DNA of 64,000 nt from Stutzerimonas stutzeri (GTDB taxonomy: Bacteria > Pseudomonadota > Gammaproteobacteria > Pseudomonadales > Pseudomonadaceae), in contig NZ_POUL01000005.1 of assembly GCF_002890895.1 (NCBI RefSeq), positions 248,001 through 312,000 on the forward strand, written 5' to 3'. Below are positions 25,660 through 34,675 of this stretch, in pieces. The notes beneath the pieces are model-generated. The model had not been told where the DNA came from, did no database searches, and saw only the letters and a list, made by a program, of their open reading frames with translations. Every line of letters begins with the position of its first letter. Position 1 is the stretch's first letter. The position numbers and the translations under genes are program-made.

Positions 25660-27054
25660 TCAATCATGGCCAGTCTCCAGCCAGCTCACCGGGGCGCTTC
25701 CCGAATAGGGTAGCCCGAGGCCATCCAGCGCCTGGTGCCAATCCTGCAGGCGATGGCTGTCCAGCGCTTCGCCAGTGGGCGGCTGCAGCAACCAGATGCG
25801 ACTCTCAGCGGCGCAACGGCTCAGCTCGCCGATAAGGGCCAGCGTGCCACGGTCTGGTGAGCGACGCGGGTCGCAAGCAATGGCCAAACGCTGCGGTGGG
25901 AAGCGGGTCAGCTGTTCCAGCAGCCGTCGGCGTTGCTCGCGATCATCCAGCACGCCCGCATCGGCGACCGTTTTCGGCAGCTTGGGCGGCCATGGATGGC
26001 TCTGGTCCAGCTCGATGCCCACCAGCACTGCGCCCTCGCTGCCGTCCAGTTGCGCTCCGGCGCTCGGCGTATGCAGCTGTGGCGGCGCAGCATCGTTGAT
26101 GCCGAGACGTTCAGTGGGTGGCTGAAGCCGCTCACGCAGCAGGCGGTAGGCCGGAAGCTGCAGGTCGAGCTGCAGCTGTGCCCGTCCACGCCGCCAGCGC
26201 CAGAGGCAGAACAGCGCCAGCAGCAGGCGCGGAAGCAGACCGTAGATCAGCATTACCCCGACCAGCCAGCCCGCCCAACTCTGGCGTGCGCTTTCCGCGC
26301 CACTGGCAAGGTCGCCGCTGGCGCGGATCTGAGCGATGTCCGGCACGCTGAAACCCAGCAGCGACGGCAGCGCGCCGAGCGCTTGGGTCAGGCTGATAAA
26401 TGTGTTTTCGCCGAGGATGGTGGTTTCCCAGACGAAGCCGTAACGACGTGTCGCCAGCAGCGCGAGCAGGGTCAGCAGCGCGCTGGCCATCGCTATCAGC
26501 CATAAACCGTGTACCCCTAGTCCCAGCAGCCATCGTCCGAGACGCCGTTGCTCCAGCACCGCCAACAGCGCCGGGGCCAACTGCACGGCGCGGGCATCGC
26601 GGGCCAGCTTTTCGCTGAGCCAGAGCCACAATCGGCCCAGCGCACCGCCGGCATCGCCAGCAAAGACGAAGCTCAGCAGCCAACCCAGCAGGGTCAGCAG
26701 GTTCAGCCCGAGCAGGCTGCCCAGCGCCCAGAACACGTTGACTGGCCGAATACCGTCACCCAGCGCTGCAAATGCCAGACCGGCACCGGTCAACAGCGCC
26801 AGCAGAACCAGCGCGAAACCCGCCAGCCGCGCGCCCTGACGCCAATGGCGGAGTGCGTCGATCAGGCCGTCACGGCGTGCCAGCCACAGCGCGCGGTGCT
26901 CGATCAGTTCAGGCAGTTCACCGCCCTGTGCTCGGGCCTGGCGATTGGCTTCGGCGTCGTCCAGCGGGCCGGCGTGTTCTTCGCGCAGCCGCACGGCTTC
27001 CGTCAGCCAGAGACGGTCAAGGGGATTCGGTGATGGCGGAGGAGGTGCGGGCAC
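25660..27054 (-). CDS. DUF2868 membrane protein, partner of the DUF3482 GTPase
   Basis: The product is 464 residues with a GTG start at 27054, the only plausible start since the next Met is far inside; GAGAA lies upstream. The N-terminus is proline-rich, followed by LTEAVRLREEHAGPLDDAEANRQAR, a typical DUF2868 opening. Membrane segments lie at about residues 78-100, 108-132, 180-205 and 270-290. The C-terminal 170 residues are soluble and predicted cytoplasmic. It stands 165 bases before the GTPase gene on the same strand, so the GTPase probably acts at this membrane protein. It begins 63 bases after tctA but is functionally unrelated. Confidence 0.82.
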   Translation of the reverse strand: MPAPPPPSPNPLDRLWLTEAVRLREEHAGPLDDAEANRQARAQGGELPELIEHRALWLARRDGLIDALRHWRQGARLAGFALVLLALLTGAGLAFAALGDGIRPVNVFWALGSLLGLNLLTLLGWLLSFVFAGDAGGALGRLWLWLSEKLARDARAVQLAPALLAVLEQRRLGRWLLGLGVHGLWLIAMASALLTLLALLATRRYGFVWETTILGENTFISLTQALGALPSLLGFSVPDIAQIRASGDLASGAESARQSWAGWLVGVMLIYGLLPRLLLALFCLWRWRRGRAQLQLDLQLPAYRLLRERLQPPTERLGINDAAPPQLHTPSAGAQLDGSEGAVLVGIELDQSHPWPPKLPKTVADAGVLDDREQRRRLLEQLTRFPPQRLAIACDPRRSPDRGTLALIGELSRCAAESRIWLLQPPTGEALDSHRLQDWHQALDGLGLPYSGSAPVSWLETGHD

Positions 27055-27117
27055 GCGGTTTCTCGGAGAAGGGCTCGGTCCTGAGGATAACCGGTGCCGG
27101 CCACAAGGGCGAACAGC

Positions 27118-28596
27118 TCAGCGCGCCCGGATACGCTCCTGCCAATAGCGCCTTACCGCGAAGAAAAGCGACAGCGCGGTGAGCACGATGAAGATCCAGG
27201 TGATGGGGCCGCGGAAGAAAATCATGGGGTCGCCGCGGCCGATCAGTAGCGTGCGCCGCAGGTTGTCCTCGAACATCGGCCCGAGAATGAAGCCCAGGAG
27301 GAAGGGCGCTGTAGCGAAGCCGGTACGGTTGAACAGATAGCCGATCACGCCGAAGAGCAGCATCAGGCCAATGTCGAACAGGCTGTTATTCACGGCGAAG
27401 GCACCGTAAACGCAGAACATCAGCACGATGGGGAGGAGGATAGCCTTGGGAATCTCGGCGATCAGCGAGAAATACTTGATCACGCCGTGACCGACGAACA
27501 GCAGCACCGCCGAGCTCAGCATGATTCCGCAGAACAACGCGTAGACCAGCGTCAGGTTCTCCTGGAACAGCACCGGGCCAGGCGTGAGACCATGGATCAT
27601 GAAGGCGCCGAGGATGATCGCGGTGATCACGTCGCCCGGGATGCCCAGCGACAGCAGCGGAATGAGGGTTGCGCCAGCGACGCCGTTGTTGCCTGACTCG
27701 GCCGCGGCGACGCCTTCAAGCTCGCCCTTGCCGAAATTTGCCCGGTTGGCCGAGCGGCGTTTGGCTTCGCTGTAGGAAATGAACGACGCGGCGGTGGCGC
27801 CAGCGCCCGGAATGGCACCGATGATCACGCCGATGAACGAGCCGCGCACGATGGTTACCAGGCTGGACTTGAGTTCGCCAAGCGTCAGGCCTGCTCCGCT
27901 GGAAGCGGCGCGAATATGGGGGCCGGCCTTCTTCAGGTAGAAGTCGATGACCTCGGGTATGGCGAACAGGCCGATCAGCAACGGCACGAAGGACACCCGG
28001 TCCATCAGGTTGTAATTATCGAACGTCAGGCGCTGGCTGCCGTACACCGCATCCATGCCGATCATGGAGACGATGACGCCGAAGCTGGCGGCGATCAGGC
28101 CCTTGACCGGCGAGTCGCCCGCGATGGAGACGATGATGGTCAGCGAAAAGCAGATCAGCCAGAAGAACTCTGGCGGCCCGAAATTGAGCGCAACCTTGGC
28201 CAGGTAGGAGGCAAACAGGATCAGCGCCAGGTTCGATAGCACATCGGCAATACAGGACGAGTAAAGCGCCATCTGCAGCGCCTTCTTTGCCTTGCCCTGT
28301 TGCGTCAGTGGATAGCCGTCGAGCAGGGTGCAGGCAGCGGCCGGAGAACCCGGCGTGTGAATCAGGATGGCGGTAATCGAGCCGCCGTACATGCCGCCCT
28401 TGTAGATGCCGACCAACAGCAGAATTGCCGTCACCGGCTCCAGGGAAAAGGTGAAGGGCAAGGCCAGTGCCACGGCCATTGTCGCGGTAAGGCCGGGAAT
28501 CGCACCGATGACCACCCCAATCAACACGCCGATAAAGATGGCGATGAAATTGTCGACGCTGAGGAACAAGTCCAGGACTTCGGAAAAACCTTCCAT
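27118..28596 (-). CDS. tctA: Tripartite tricarboxylate transporter large membrane subunit TctA
   Basis: The product is a 492-residue integral membrane protein of the TctA family. Typical stretches are GVLIGVVIGAIPGLTATMAVALALPFTF in the first membrane repeat, YKGGMYGGSITAILIHTPGSPAA, and the second repeat GVIIGAIPGAGATAASFISYSEAKR. These duplicated PGLxA/PGxGA sequences line the transport path. It imports a carboxylate, with the periplasmic TctC partner, driven by an ion gradient. It is the third gene of tctCBA, 24 bases after tctB. Confidence 0.92.
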   Translation of the reverse strand: MEGFSEVLDLFLSVDNFIAIFIGVLIGVVIGAIPGLTATMAVALALPFTFSLEPVTAILLLVGIYKGGMYGGSITAILIHTPGSPAAACTLLDGYPLTQQGKAKKALQMALYSSCIADVLSNLALILFASYLAKVALNFGPPEFFWLICFSLTIIVSIAGDSPVKGLIAASFGVIVSMIGMDAVYGSQRLTFDNYNLMDRVSFVPLLIGLFAIPEVIDFYLKKAGPHIRAASSGAGLTLGELKSSLVTIVRGSFIGVIIGAIPGAGATAASFISYSEAKRRSANRANFGKGELEGVAAAESGNNGVAGATLIPLLSLGIPGDVITAIILGAFMIHGLTPGPVLFQENLTLVYALFCGIMLSSAVLLFVGHGVIKYFSLIAEIPKAILLPIVLMFCVYGAFAVNNSLFDIGLMLLFGVIGYLFNRTGFATAPFLLGFILGPMFEDNLRRTLLIGRGDPMIFFRGPITWIFIVLTALSLFFAVRRYWQERIRAR

Positions 28597-28620
28597 TCGG
28601 TTACTCGCGTGAGGGCGCTG

Positions 28621-29121
28621 TCAGTTCCAGGGCGTGCCGGAGGGCAGCGGGACATTCAGTACGTGGATGAACAGCAGGCTTACCAGCCACGGCAACGCGA
28701 TCGCCAGCAGGTAAAGCCAGAGCTTGCGCACGGGGTGAGCGGCAAACAACAAGAGCGTGCCAAGGATGCCAGCAGCGATGGCGCCGAGCAGGTCGAACAG
28801 CAGCCAGTAAGCGCCCAGCCCGGCCAACATCAGCAGCCAGCGCCGGGCCGGCGCACGTTCGGATTCGTCCTCTGCCGTTTGGGCCGGCGGCCGCAAGCAA
28901 CCCTCGACGATCAATGCCAGCGACAATGCCGCGATCAGCCAGCCCGCCACGCTGGGCAGCCAGCGTGGCGACTGCATGGGGTTGTCGACCATGGGGGCTT
29001 CGTCTATATGGTTCGGCACCAGATAGAACAGGAACACCAGCGCCGCGATCAGCCAGAACGCGCCCAGCCATGTGTTGAGATTGGCCCAGCGCGGGCGGCG
29101 CAGCGCAGCGTCGGTGGTCAT
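28621..29121 (-). CDS. tctB: Tripartite tricarboxylate transporter small membrane subunit TctB
   Basis: The product is 166 residues with four hydrophobic segments and a cytoplasmic start with RRPRWANLNTWLGAFWLIAALVF. A loop with MQSPRWLPSVAGWLIAALSLALI fits TctB proteins, which are poorly conserved but similar in size and topology. GGAGG precedes the start. It lies between tctC (13 bases) and tctA (24 bases) and completes the membrane part of the transporter. Confidence 0.85.
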   Translation of the reverse strand: MTTDAALRRPRWANLNTWLGAFWLIAALVFLFYLVPNHIDEAPMVDNPMQSPRWLPSVAGWLIAALSLALIVEGCLRPPAQTAEDESERAPARRWLLMLAGLGAYWLLFDLLGAIAAGILGTLLLFAAHPVRKLWLYLLAIALPWLVSLLFIHVLNVPLPSGTPWN

Positions 29122-29134
29122 GGCCGGCCTCCGA

Positions 29135-30112
29135 TCAATTCAGCTCGGCCTGGCCTGCGACGCGCTGCCAGCGTTGAACGTCTTCAGCAACGTAGTCGCG
29201 GAAGCTATCGCCTTCCTCGGTCGCCGGCTCTCCGCCGATCTGTGCGGCGAAATCCTTGAAGCCCTGATCGTCCATGACCTTGTCCAGCGCGGTCTGCAGC
29301 GTGTCGACGGCCTGGTCGGACATCTGGTCGTCGGCGATCAGCCCGAACCAGGCGGTGGTGACGAATTCGCCAAGACCCAGGTCCGCGCCGATCTTCGACA
29401 GCGGCTCGACATCGGGCAGGTAGGGCGAGGCCTCTTTCGAGGTCACGGCCAGTGCCTTGAGCTTGCCGGACTGGATGTGCGACAGCACCGTCGGCATGTT
29501 TTCGAAGGAAACGTCGACGTCACCGCTGAGCAGTGCCGGCAGCGCTTCGCCGCTTCCGCGGAAGGGCACGTGGGTCATTTTGGTGCCGGTCATGGTCTTG
29601 AACAGCTCGCCGGACATGTGGATCGAGCTGCCGATGCCGGCAGAGCTGAACGTCATCTCCTTGGTCTTGGCCGCCTCGACGAATTCCTCTACCGAGTTGT
29701 ACGGGCTGTCGGCCGGTACCACCATGACGTTGGGGATTTCGATGATGTTGCGGATGAATTTGAAGTCTTTTACCGGCTCGTAGGGCAGCTTCTTGTAGAT
29801 CACCGGGCCGATGGTGTGTCCCGGAGACGCCATCAGAATGGTGTGATCCGCGCCACGCCCGCCGCGGGCCAGTTGTCCGGTGGCCATGGTCGAGCCGGCG
29901 CCCGGCCGATTCTCGACGACCACCGTGCCGATCTGTTGCTGCAAGAGATCGGCGACTTTGCGCGACAGCACGTCCGTCGTACCGCCTGGGGCATAGGGCA
30001 CCACCAGGCGAACGGTGTCGGTCGGCCATTCGGCGGCCTGGGTCAGCGAGGCGAGGGGGAGCGTGGCAGCCAGGAGGAACAGGCTCAGGGTGCGCTTCAT
30101 AGTCAGGGGCAT
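29135..30112 (-). CDS. tctC: Tripartite tricarboxylate transporter substrate-binding protein TctC (Bug family)
   Basis: The product is 325 residues from the ATG at 30112, with GAGA 8 bases upstream; codons further upstream to 30253 do not look like signal sequence. The signal peptide MPLTMKRTLSLFLLAATLPLASLTQA leads to EWPTDTVRLVVPYAPGGTTDVLSRKVA, the standard Bug opening that binds the carboxylate. Another family stretch is VENRPGAGSTMATGQLA. The protein delivers substrate to TctAB. It is divergent from a CoA transferase gene across 209 bases, suggesting that the transported acid is converted to its CoA ester. Confidence 0.92.
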   Translation of the reverse strand: MPLTMKRTLSLFLLAATLPLASLTQAAEWPTDTVRLVVPYAPGGTTDVLSRKVADLLQQQIGTVVVENRPGAGSTMATGQLARGGRGADHTILMASPGHTIGPVIYKKLPYEPVKDFKFIRNIIEIPNVMVVPADSPYNSVEEFVEAAKTKEMTFSSAGIGSSIHMSGELFKTMTGTKMTHVPFRGSGEALPALLSGDVDVSFENMPTVLSHIQSGKLKALAVTSKEASPYLPDVEPLSKIGADLGLGEFVTTAWFGLIADDQMSDQAVDTLQTALDKVMDDQGFKDFAAQIGGEPATEEGDSFRDYVAEDVQRWQRVAGQAELN

Positions 30113-30321
30113 GGTGGTGTTCTCTTCTTGTAGTTGTTGTAAGTCTGCACGTGTAGCGATTAGCCGACGCTGCCACCTTAAAAGGATCGAACCCTGACGG
30201 GAGTCCGATGAGCGAAAAACGGTTCGGTAATCGCACAGATGTTTGCAGGCCATCTGTTGTGGTTTCGACCCGCTTGCGCCAATTTCGTCGTCATCGCCCG
30301 ATCAAATATGTAGGAGAGTCG

Positions 30322-31512
30322 ATGAGCGTTCTGCAAGGCATCAAGGTACTGGATCTGACTCGCATCCTCGCAGGGCCCTGGTCGACCATGGCCCTGGCCG
30401 ACCTTGGCGCCGAGGTGTGGAAGATCGAAAGTCTGGAGGGTGATGACACCCGCAGCTGGATGCCGCCGGCCAAGGCCGGCATCTCCACCTACTACCTCAG
30501 CGCCAATCGCAACAAGCAGAGCCTGGCGGTGGATATGCGCAAGCCCGAAGGCCGCCAGTTGATCCTCGACCTGGCTGCGCAGGCCGATGTGGTAGTCGAG
30601 AACTTTCTGCCGGCGAGTCTCAAGCGCCTCGGGCTGGATTACGAAACACTGGCCGCGATCAATCCACGGCTGATCCATTGCTCGATCACCGGTTACGGCC
30701 GCGGTAACCCGATGGAGAACCGTCCCGGCTACGACTTCATCATTCAGGCCGAGAGCGGCTTCATGTCGATCACGGGTGACAAAGAGGGCGAGCCGATGCG
30801 CCTGGGCGTTGCCTTCATCGATCTGGTCACCGGTATGAACGCGGTTCAGGGCATTCTTGCGGCGCTGTACGAGCGCGAAAAATCCGGGCTCGGCCAGTCG
30901 GTGGACATTGCCCTGTCCGACAGCGCGCTGCATTTCCTGGCCAATGTCGCCTCCGGCTATCTCAATACCGGCAAGGTGCCGCAGCGCTACGGCAATGCCC
31001 ACGCGAGCATCGTGCCCTACCAGCTGTTCAACACCGCGAACGGCAGCATCGCCCTGGCGGTGGGCAACGACGAGCAGTACCGGCGCTTGTGCCTGGAAGT
31101 GCTCAAGCGACCTGAACTCCACAGTGATCCGCGCTTCACGCAGAACAAGGGCCGCACCGAGCATCGCGAGCTGCTGATTCCGCTGTTGCAGCACGCGTTC
31201 GCGCAGTGGCCTAGCGAGGCTTTGATCGAAGCCCTGCGCGCGCAGGCGATCCCTGTCGGCGAAGTGAAGGATGTCGCGCACGCGCTTGAATCGGAAACGG
31301 CACGCTACCGGGATCTGGTGATCACGGCCGATCATCCGGTGGCAGGCGAGGTGCGTATGGTTCGCAGCCCGCTGCGGCTGTCGCGCACGCCGACGGTCGC
31401 GGCAAAGGCCCCGCCGTTGCACGGCGAGCACACCGATTCGGTGCTCGGACGGGTGCTGGGTAAGGATCAAATCAGCCTTAACGCATTGCGCGAAGCCGGC
31501 GTCATCCGCTGA
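30322..31512 (+). CDS. CaiB/BaiF family (class III) CoA transferase
   Basis: The enzyme moves CoA between carboxylic acids in the cytosol. The product is 396 residues from the ATG at 30322 with TAGGAGAG just upstream. Family features are LQGIKVLDLTRILAGPWSTM, LADLGAEVWKIE, YYLSANRNKQSLAVDM and VVENFLPASLKRLGLDY. RPGYDFIIQA carries Asp138, at the position of the aspartate that forms the acyl anhydride in class III enzymes. GLGQSVDIALSDSAL is in the C-terminal domain. It is divergent from tctCBA and may activate the imported acid; substrate unknown. ACAGCCA/TGGCTGT at 31537-31565 may form a shared terminator with the convergent phosphodiesterase gene. Confidence 0.9.
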   Translation: MSVLQGIKVLDLTRILAGPWSTMALADLGAEVWKIESLEGDDTRSWMPPAKAGISTYYLSANRNKQSLAVDMRKPEGRQLILDLAAQADVVVENFLPASLKRLGLDYETLAAINPRLIHCSITGYGRGNPMENRPGYDFIIQAESGFMSITGDKEGEPMRLGVAFIDLVTGMNAVQGILAALYEREKSGLGQSVDIALSDSALHFLANVASGYLNTGKVPQRYGNAHASIVPYQLFNTANGSIALAVGNDEQYRRLCLEVLKRPELHSDPRFTQNKGRTEHRELLIPLLQHAFAQWPSEALIEALRAQAIPVGEVKDVAHALESETARYRDLVITADHPVAGEVRMVRSPLRLSRTPTVAAKAPPLHGEHTDSVLGRVLGKDQISLNALREAGVIR

Positions 31513-31570
31513 CACCGGCTGCTTGTCACCCTACCCACAGCCAGGGGCGATCAACCCGTGGCTGTATCGG

Positions 31571-32689
31571 TCAGTTCTGCTGTTGGCGCAGGCGTACGGC
31601 AATGTCCGGCTGATCAATGAACAGCCCGTCGATACCGGCATCGAGGAAGGCCAGGATGTCAGCCTCGATATTGCCGCGCTCGGCTGGAGAGTCGCCGTAG
31701 CGCAGGGTGGTCGGCAGGAACACGTTCTCGGCGCGGAAGGTGTACGGGTGCACCTTCAGGCCCGCCGCATGGGCGTTCGGCACGAAGTCGGTGGGCTGGC
31801 CGAGGTTGCCGTTGGCATCGCGCGGGATGATGTAGCTCTTTTCCGGGCCGACGCCGGCTGCATAGCGGGAGATCGCCTTGAGCCCTTCGGCCGTGGCCAT
31901 CTGTGCGTAGGTCAGGTCGCTGCCGCGAACCTTTTGATCGTAAGGCTGACCGCCGCCAAACAGCTGGACCAGGCGCAGCTGCGTCATCCGGCTGAGGATT
32001 TTCAGGTTTTCCACTTCGAACGACTGGATATAGACCGGCGCGCTGCGGCCCGCGTAGCCGTTGCGATGAAGAACGCTGACCAGCGGCTTCTCCATCGCCA
32101 GGCCAAGTTTCTGGAAGTGCGTCGGGTGCTTGGTTTCCGGGTACAGGCCGATGCGGCGGCGCTCGCTTAGCTGCAGGGTCTTCACCAGATCGATGATTTC
32201 CTGCAGCGTCGGGATTTCCAGGCTGCCGTCCATTCGCGCGTTACCCGGACGGATCGTCGGGATGCGCTCGATGGCGCGCAGTGTCTTCAACTCGGCCAGG
32301 GTGAAGTCTTCGCTGAACCAGCCGGTGAGATTCACGCCATCCACCCTCTGCGTGCGCTTGCGGTCGGCGAACTCGGGGCGTTTCGACACGTCGGTGGTCA
32401 GCCCCAGCTCGTTGTCATGACGGGCTACCAGCTGGCCGTCGCGGGTCATCACCAGATCGGGCTCGACGTAATCTGCACCCTGCAGGATCGCCAGCGCGTA
32501 AGAGGCAAGCGTGTGCTCGGGCACGTAGCCGCTGGCGCCACGGTGGGCGATGATCAGCGGATGGGGTTCATCGCGCCCGTGCTTTGCGGCAACCGAAGCA
32601 TCGGGTGTGGCGGCAAACGCGGCGACCGGCAGCAGCAGGCTGCAGGCGGCAAGCAGGTGGCGCAGGGTAAGGCGGCTGTGGCGGGCCAT
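31571..32689 (-). CDS. glpQ: Periplasmic glycerophosphodiester phosphodiesterase (GlpQ type)
   Basis: The enzyme splits glycerophosphodiesters to glycerol-3-phosphate and an alcohol. The product is 372 residues from the ATG at 32689, which has GGAG at a spacing of 9. The signal peptide is MARHSRLTLRHLLAACSLLL and beyond. The catalytic HRGASGYVPEHTLASY holds His49 and Arg50, with Glu60-equivalent in PEHT, VEPDLVMTRDG holds Glu76 and Asp78, and His91 sits in VARHD. The size and the insertion after the strand match periplasmic GlpQ rather than cytosolic UgpQ. It lies alone, divergent from folA. Confidence 0.9.
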   Translation of the reverse strand: MARHSRLTLRHLLAACSLLLPVAAFAATPDASVAAKHGRDEPHPLIIAHRGASGYVPEHTLASYALAILQGADYVEPDLVMTRDGQLVARHDNELGLTTDVSKRPEFADRKRTQRVDGVNLTGWFSEDFTLAELKTLRAIERIPTIRPGNARMDGSLEIPTLQEIIDLVKTLQLSERRRIGLYPETKHPTHFQKLGLAMEKPLVSVLHRNGYAGRSAPVYIQSFEVENLKILSRMTQLRLVQLFGGGQPYDQKVRGSDLTYAQMATAEGLKAISRYAAGVGPEKSYIIPRDANGNLGQPTDFVPNAHAAGLKVHPYTFRAENVFLPTTLRYGDSPAERGNIEADILAFLDAGIDGLFIDQPDIAVRLRQQQN

Positions 32690-32842
32690 TGCGGGCGTCT
32701 CCATGGAAGGGGAGCGGTTAGCCTGAAGCGTGAGAATGACGACAGCTTGACGCTTCGGTAAACCGGATATGACCGTTCGATGATGCTGACGTGTATCTGG
32801 CGGCGCTGACTGCCCGGCGGGCGCTCTGCTATCCTCGCGGCT

Positions 32843-33358
32843 ATGAATCAGACCTCTCTTCCCCTCGCAATGATCGCAGCCCTGGCGGATAACCGCGTCA
32901 TCGGGCTGGACAACAAGATGCCCTGGCATCTGCCGGCCGACCTCAAACACTTCAAGGCCATGACCCTCGGCAAGCCGATCATCATGGGTCGCAAGACCTG
33001 GGATTCGCTTGGCCGCCCACTGCCGGGGCGGCTCAATCTGGTGGTCAGCCGTCAGCCCGATCTGCAAGTCGAAGGTGCTGAAACCTTCACCACGCTGGAT
33101 GCTGCGCTGGTTCGCGCCGAGCAGTGGGCGCGTGAGCAAGGCGTCGACGAGCTGATGCTGATCGGCGGCGCGCAGCTCTACACCCAGGCCCTGGGTCAGG
33201 CGCAGCGGCTCTATCTCACCCGCATCGAAGCCAATCCCGCGGGCGACGCCTTTTTCCCCGTCTATGACGAAGCTGACTGGGAACGTGTCGACAGCGAGGC
33301 ACACCCGGCCGAGGGTGAAACGACGGCATACCGCTTCGAGACCTGGCAGCGGCGCTAA
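32843..33358 (+). CDS. folA: Dihydrofolate reductase
   Basis: The enzyme reduces dihydrofolate with NADPH for one-carbon metabolism and is the trimethoprim target. The product is 171 residues. Conserved stretches are ALADNRVIGLDNKMPWHLPADLKHF near the start, with the catalytic acidic residue in the PADL region (Asp in place), IIMGRKTWDSLGRPLPGR for NADPH binding, and LMLIGGAQLYTQAL near residue 105. It is followed by a 10-bp inverted repeat (33382-33411) and the YitT gene. Confidence 0.96.
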   Translation: MNQTSLPLAMIAALADNRVIGLDNKMPWHLPADLKHFKAMTLGKPIIMGRKTWDSLGRPLPGRLNLVVSRQPDLQVEGAETFTTLDAALVRAEQWAREQGVDELMLIGGAQLYTQALGQAQRLYLTRIEANPAGDAFFPVYDEADWERVDSEAHPAEGETTAYRFETWQRR

Positions 33359-33381
33359 GCCCGTCACCCTACGCTTCCTTG

Positions 33382-33411
33382 ACTGACGCCAAGTCCTGAC
33401 CTGGCGTCAGT
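33382..33411 (+). terminator. Hairpin after folA
   Basis: ACTGACGCCA at 33382-33391 pairs perfectly with TGGCGTCAGT at 33402-33411 around a 10-base loop. Only a weak T-rich stretch follows, so it is a probable but not certain terminator for folA. Confidence 0.6.
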
Positions 33412-33449
33412 GCTTATGCTTTCCGTCCGCTCCACACGAGACACTTTCC

Positions 33450-34112
33450 ATGCACAACGACAAGCCGAGCCCAGTGCAATGCGACGCTGAGCAGGCGGAA
33501 ACCATTGCGCCGATATTCGTCCGCCATCCGCTCTGGGAGGACGCCCTCGCGCTGCTCTTGGGCACCGCGATGGTGGCGCTGGGGATCGCCTTCTACAGCC
33601 ACGCCGGGCTCTTGACCGGCGGCACGGTCGGTCTGGCCTTTCTGCTCAAGTATTTCGCCGGCTGGCCTTTCGGGCTGGTGTTCTTCACCCTGAACATTCC
33701 GTTCTATCTGTTGGCCATCTGGCGCATGGGCTGGAGCTTCACGTTGCGCACCGTGATCGCGGTGGGACTGGTGTCGCTGCTGGCCGAGCTGACGCCGAAC
33801 TGGATCCGCTTTGCCGAGCTGAACATCTACTACGCGGCGCTGTTTGGCGGTTTCGCCATGGGCGTCGGGCTGCTGATGCTGTTCCGTCATCGGGCCAGCC
33901 TCGGCGGGGTAAACATCCTTGCGCTGTTCCTGCAGGAGCGCATCGGCCTGCGCGCCGGCACCTTTCAAATGGGCATCGATGCGTTGATCGTGCTGGCGGC
34001 GGTCTTCATCGTGCCGCTGGATAAGGTTGCGCTCTCGGTGCTGGGCGCGGTGGCACTGAATCTGGTGCTGGCGATCAATCACCGCAGCGACCGTTACACG
34101 GGCGTGAGCTGA
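33450..34112 (+). CDS. YitT family membrane protein
   Basis: The product is 220 residues with about six hydrophobic segments. The YitT opening is seen in LLLGTAMVALGIAFYSHAGLLTGGTVGLAFLL, and the second half has GFAMGVGLLMLFRHRASLGGVNILALFL, the family's repeated glycine-rich stretch. There is no C-terminal DUF2179 domain, so it is the short form. The family function is unknown. It lies 4 bases from the convergent phosphoesterase gene. Confidence 0.85.
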   Translation: MHNDKPSPVQCDAEQAETIAPIFVRHPLWEDALALLLGTAMVALGIAFYSHAGLLTGGTVGLAFLLKYFAGWPFGLVFFTLNIPFYLLAIWRMGWSFTLRTVIAVGLVSLLAELTPNWIRFAELNIYYAALFGGFAMGVGLLMLFRHRASLGGVNILALFLQERIGLRAGTFQMGIDALIVLAAVFIVPLDKVALSVLGAVALNLVLAINHRSDRYTGVS

Positions 34113-34116
34113 GCGC

Positions 34117-34572
34117 TTAACCCAGCGTCACCAGCTGCGCGCGCGGCTGGCCGTCCTCGATGTCCAGCAGCGCCAGGCTGATGGGTAAGGTGAAGCGGCG
34201 GCGGCCTGCGCTTCCCGGGTTGAGGTAAAGCACGCCGTTGACCTGCTCGATCTTCGGTTGGTGCGAATGGCCGGCAATCACCACGTCGACCTGCTCTGCA
34301 ATCGGGTCGATGCCCATCGTCTTGACGTCGTGGGTGACGTAGACGCGCAAGCCGCCGATTTCCAGGTCCAGATGCTCCGGGACCTCCGCCGCCCAGTCAC
34401 CGCTGTCGACATTGCCGCGGATCACATCGAGCGGCGCCAGTGCGCGCAGCCCCTCTAAGACCTCGGGTTTGCCGATGTCGCCGGCGTGGATGATGCGCTC
34501 GCAGCCTTGTAGCGCCGCGAGGGCCTCAGGGCGCAGCAGGCCGTGAGTGTCGGAGATGATGCCGATGCGCAT
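34117..34572 (-). CDS. YfcE-type metallophosphoesterase
   Basis: The product is 151 residues from the ATG at 34572, with GGGAG 5 bases upstream. Metal-binding motifs of the calcineurin-like family are in order: SDTHG, HAGDIG, GNVD, a histidine in THD and GHSH. These mark a small YfcE/MJ0936-type phosphodiesterase, cytosolic and usually manganese dependent. The physiological substrate is unknown. It is divergent from the FAD oxidoreductase gene across about 100 bases. Confidence 0.9.
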   Translation of the reverse strand: MRIGIISDTHGLLRPEALAALQGCERIIHAGDIGKPEVLEGLRALAPLDVIRGNVDSGDWAAEVPEHLDLEIGGLRVYVTHDVKTMGIDPIAEQVDVVIAGHSHQPKIEQVNGVLYLNPGSAGRRRFTLPISLALLDIEDGQPRAQLVTLG

Positions 34573-34675
34573 GGTGGCTCCCGTTTTCGAAATTGCCTGA
34601 GGGTTGGGCAAGCGAGACTTGGCCCTGGTTCGATCTTGCGGCAGTCTGGCGCTCGCCTAAACGAAGGGGAAACAA

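Noticed and set aside
30113-30253. A longer N-terminus for TctC
   Set aside because: The added residues have no signal-peptide character and no ribosome site; the ATG at 30112 fits the family.
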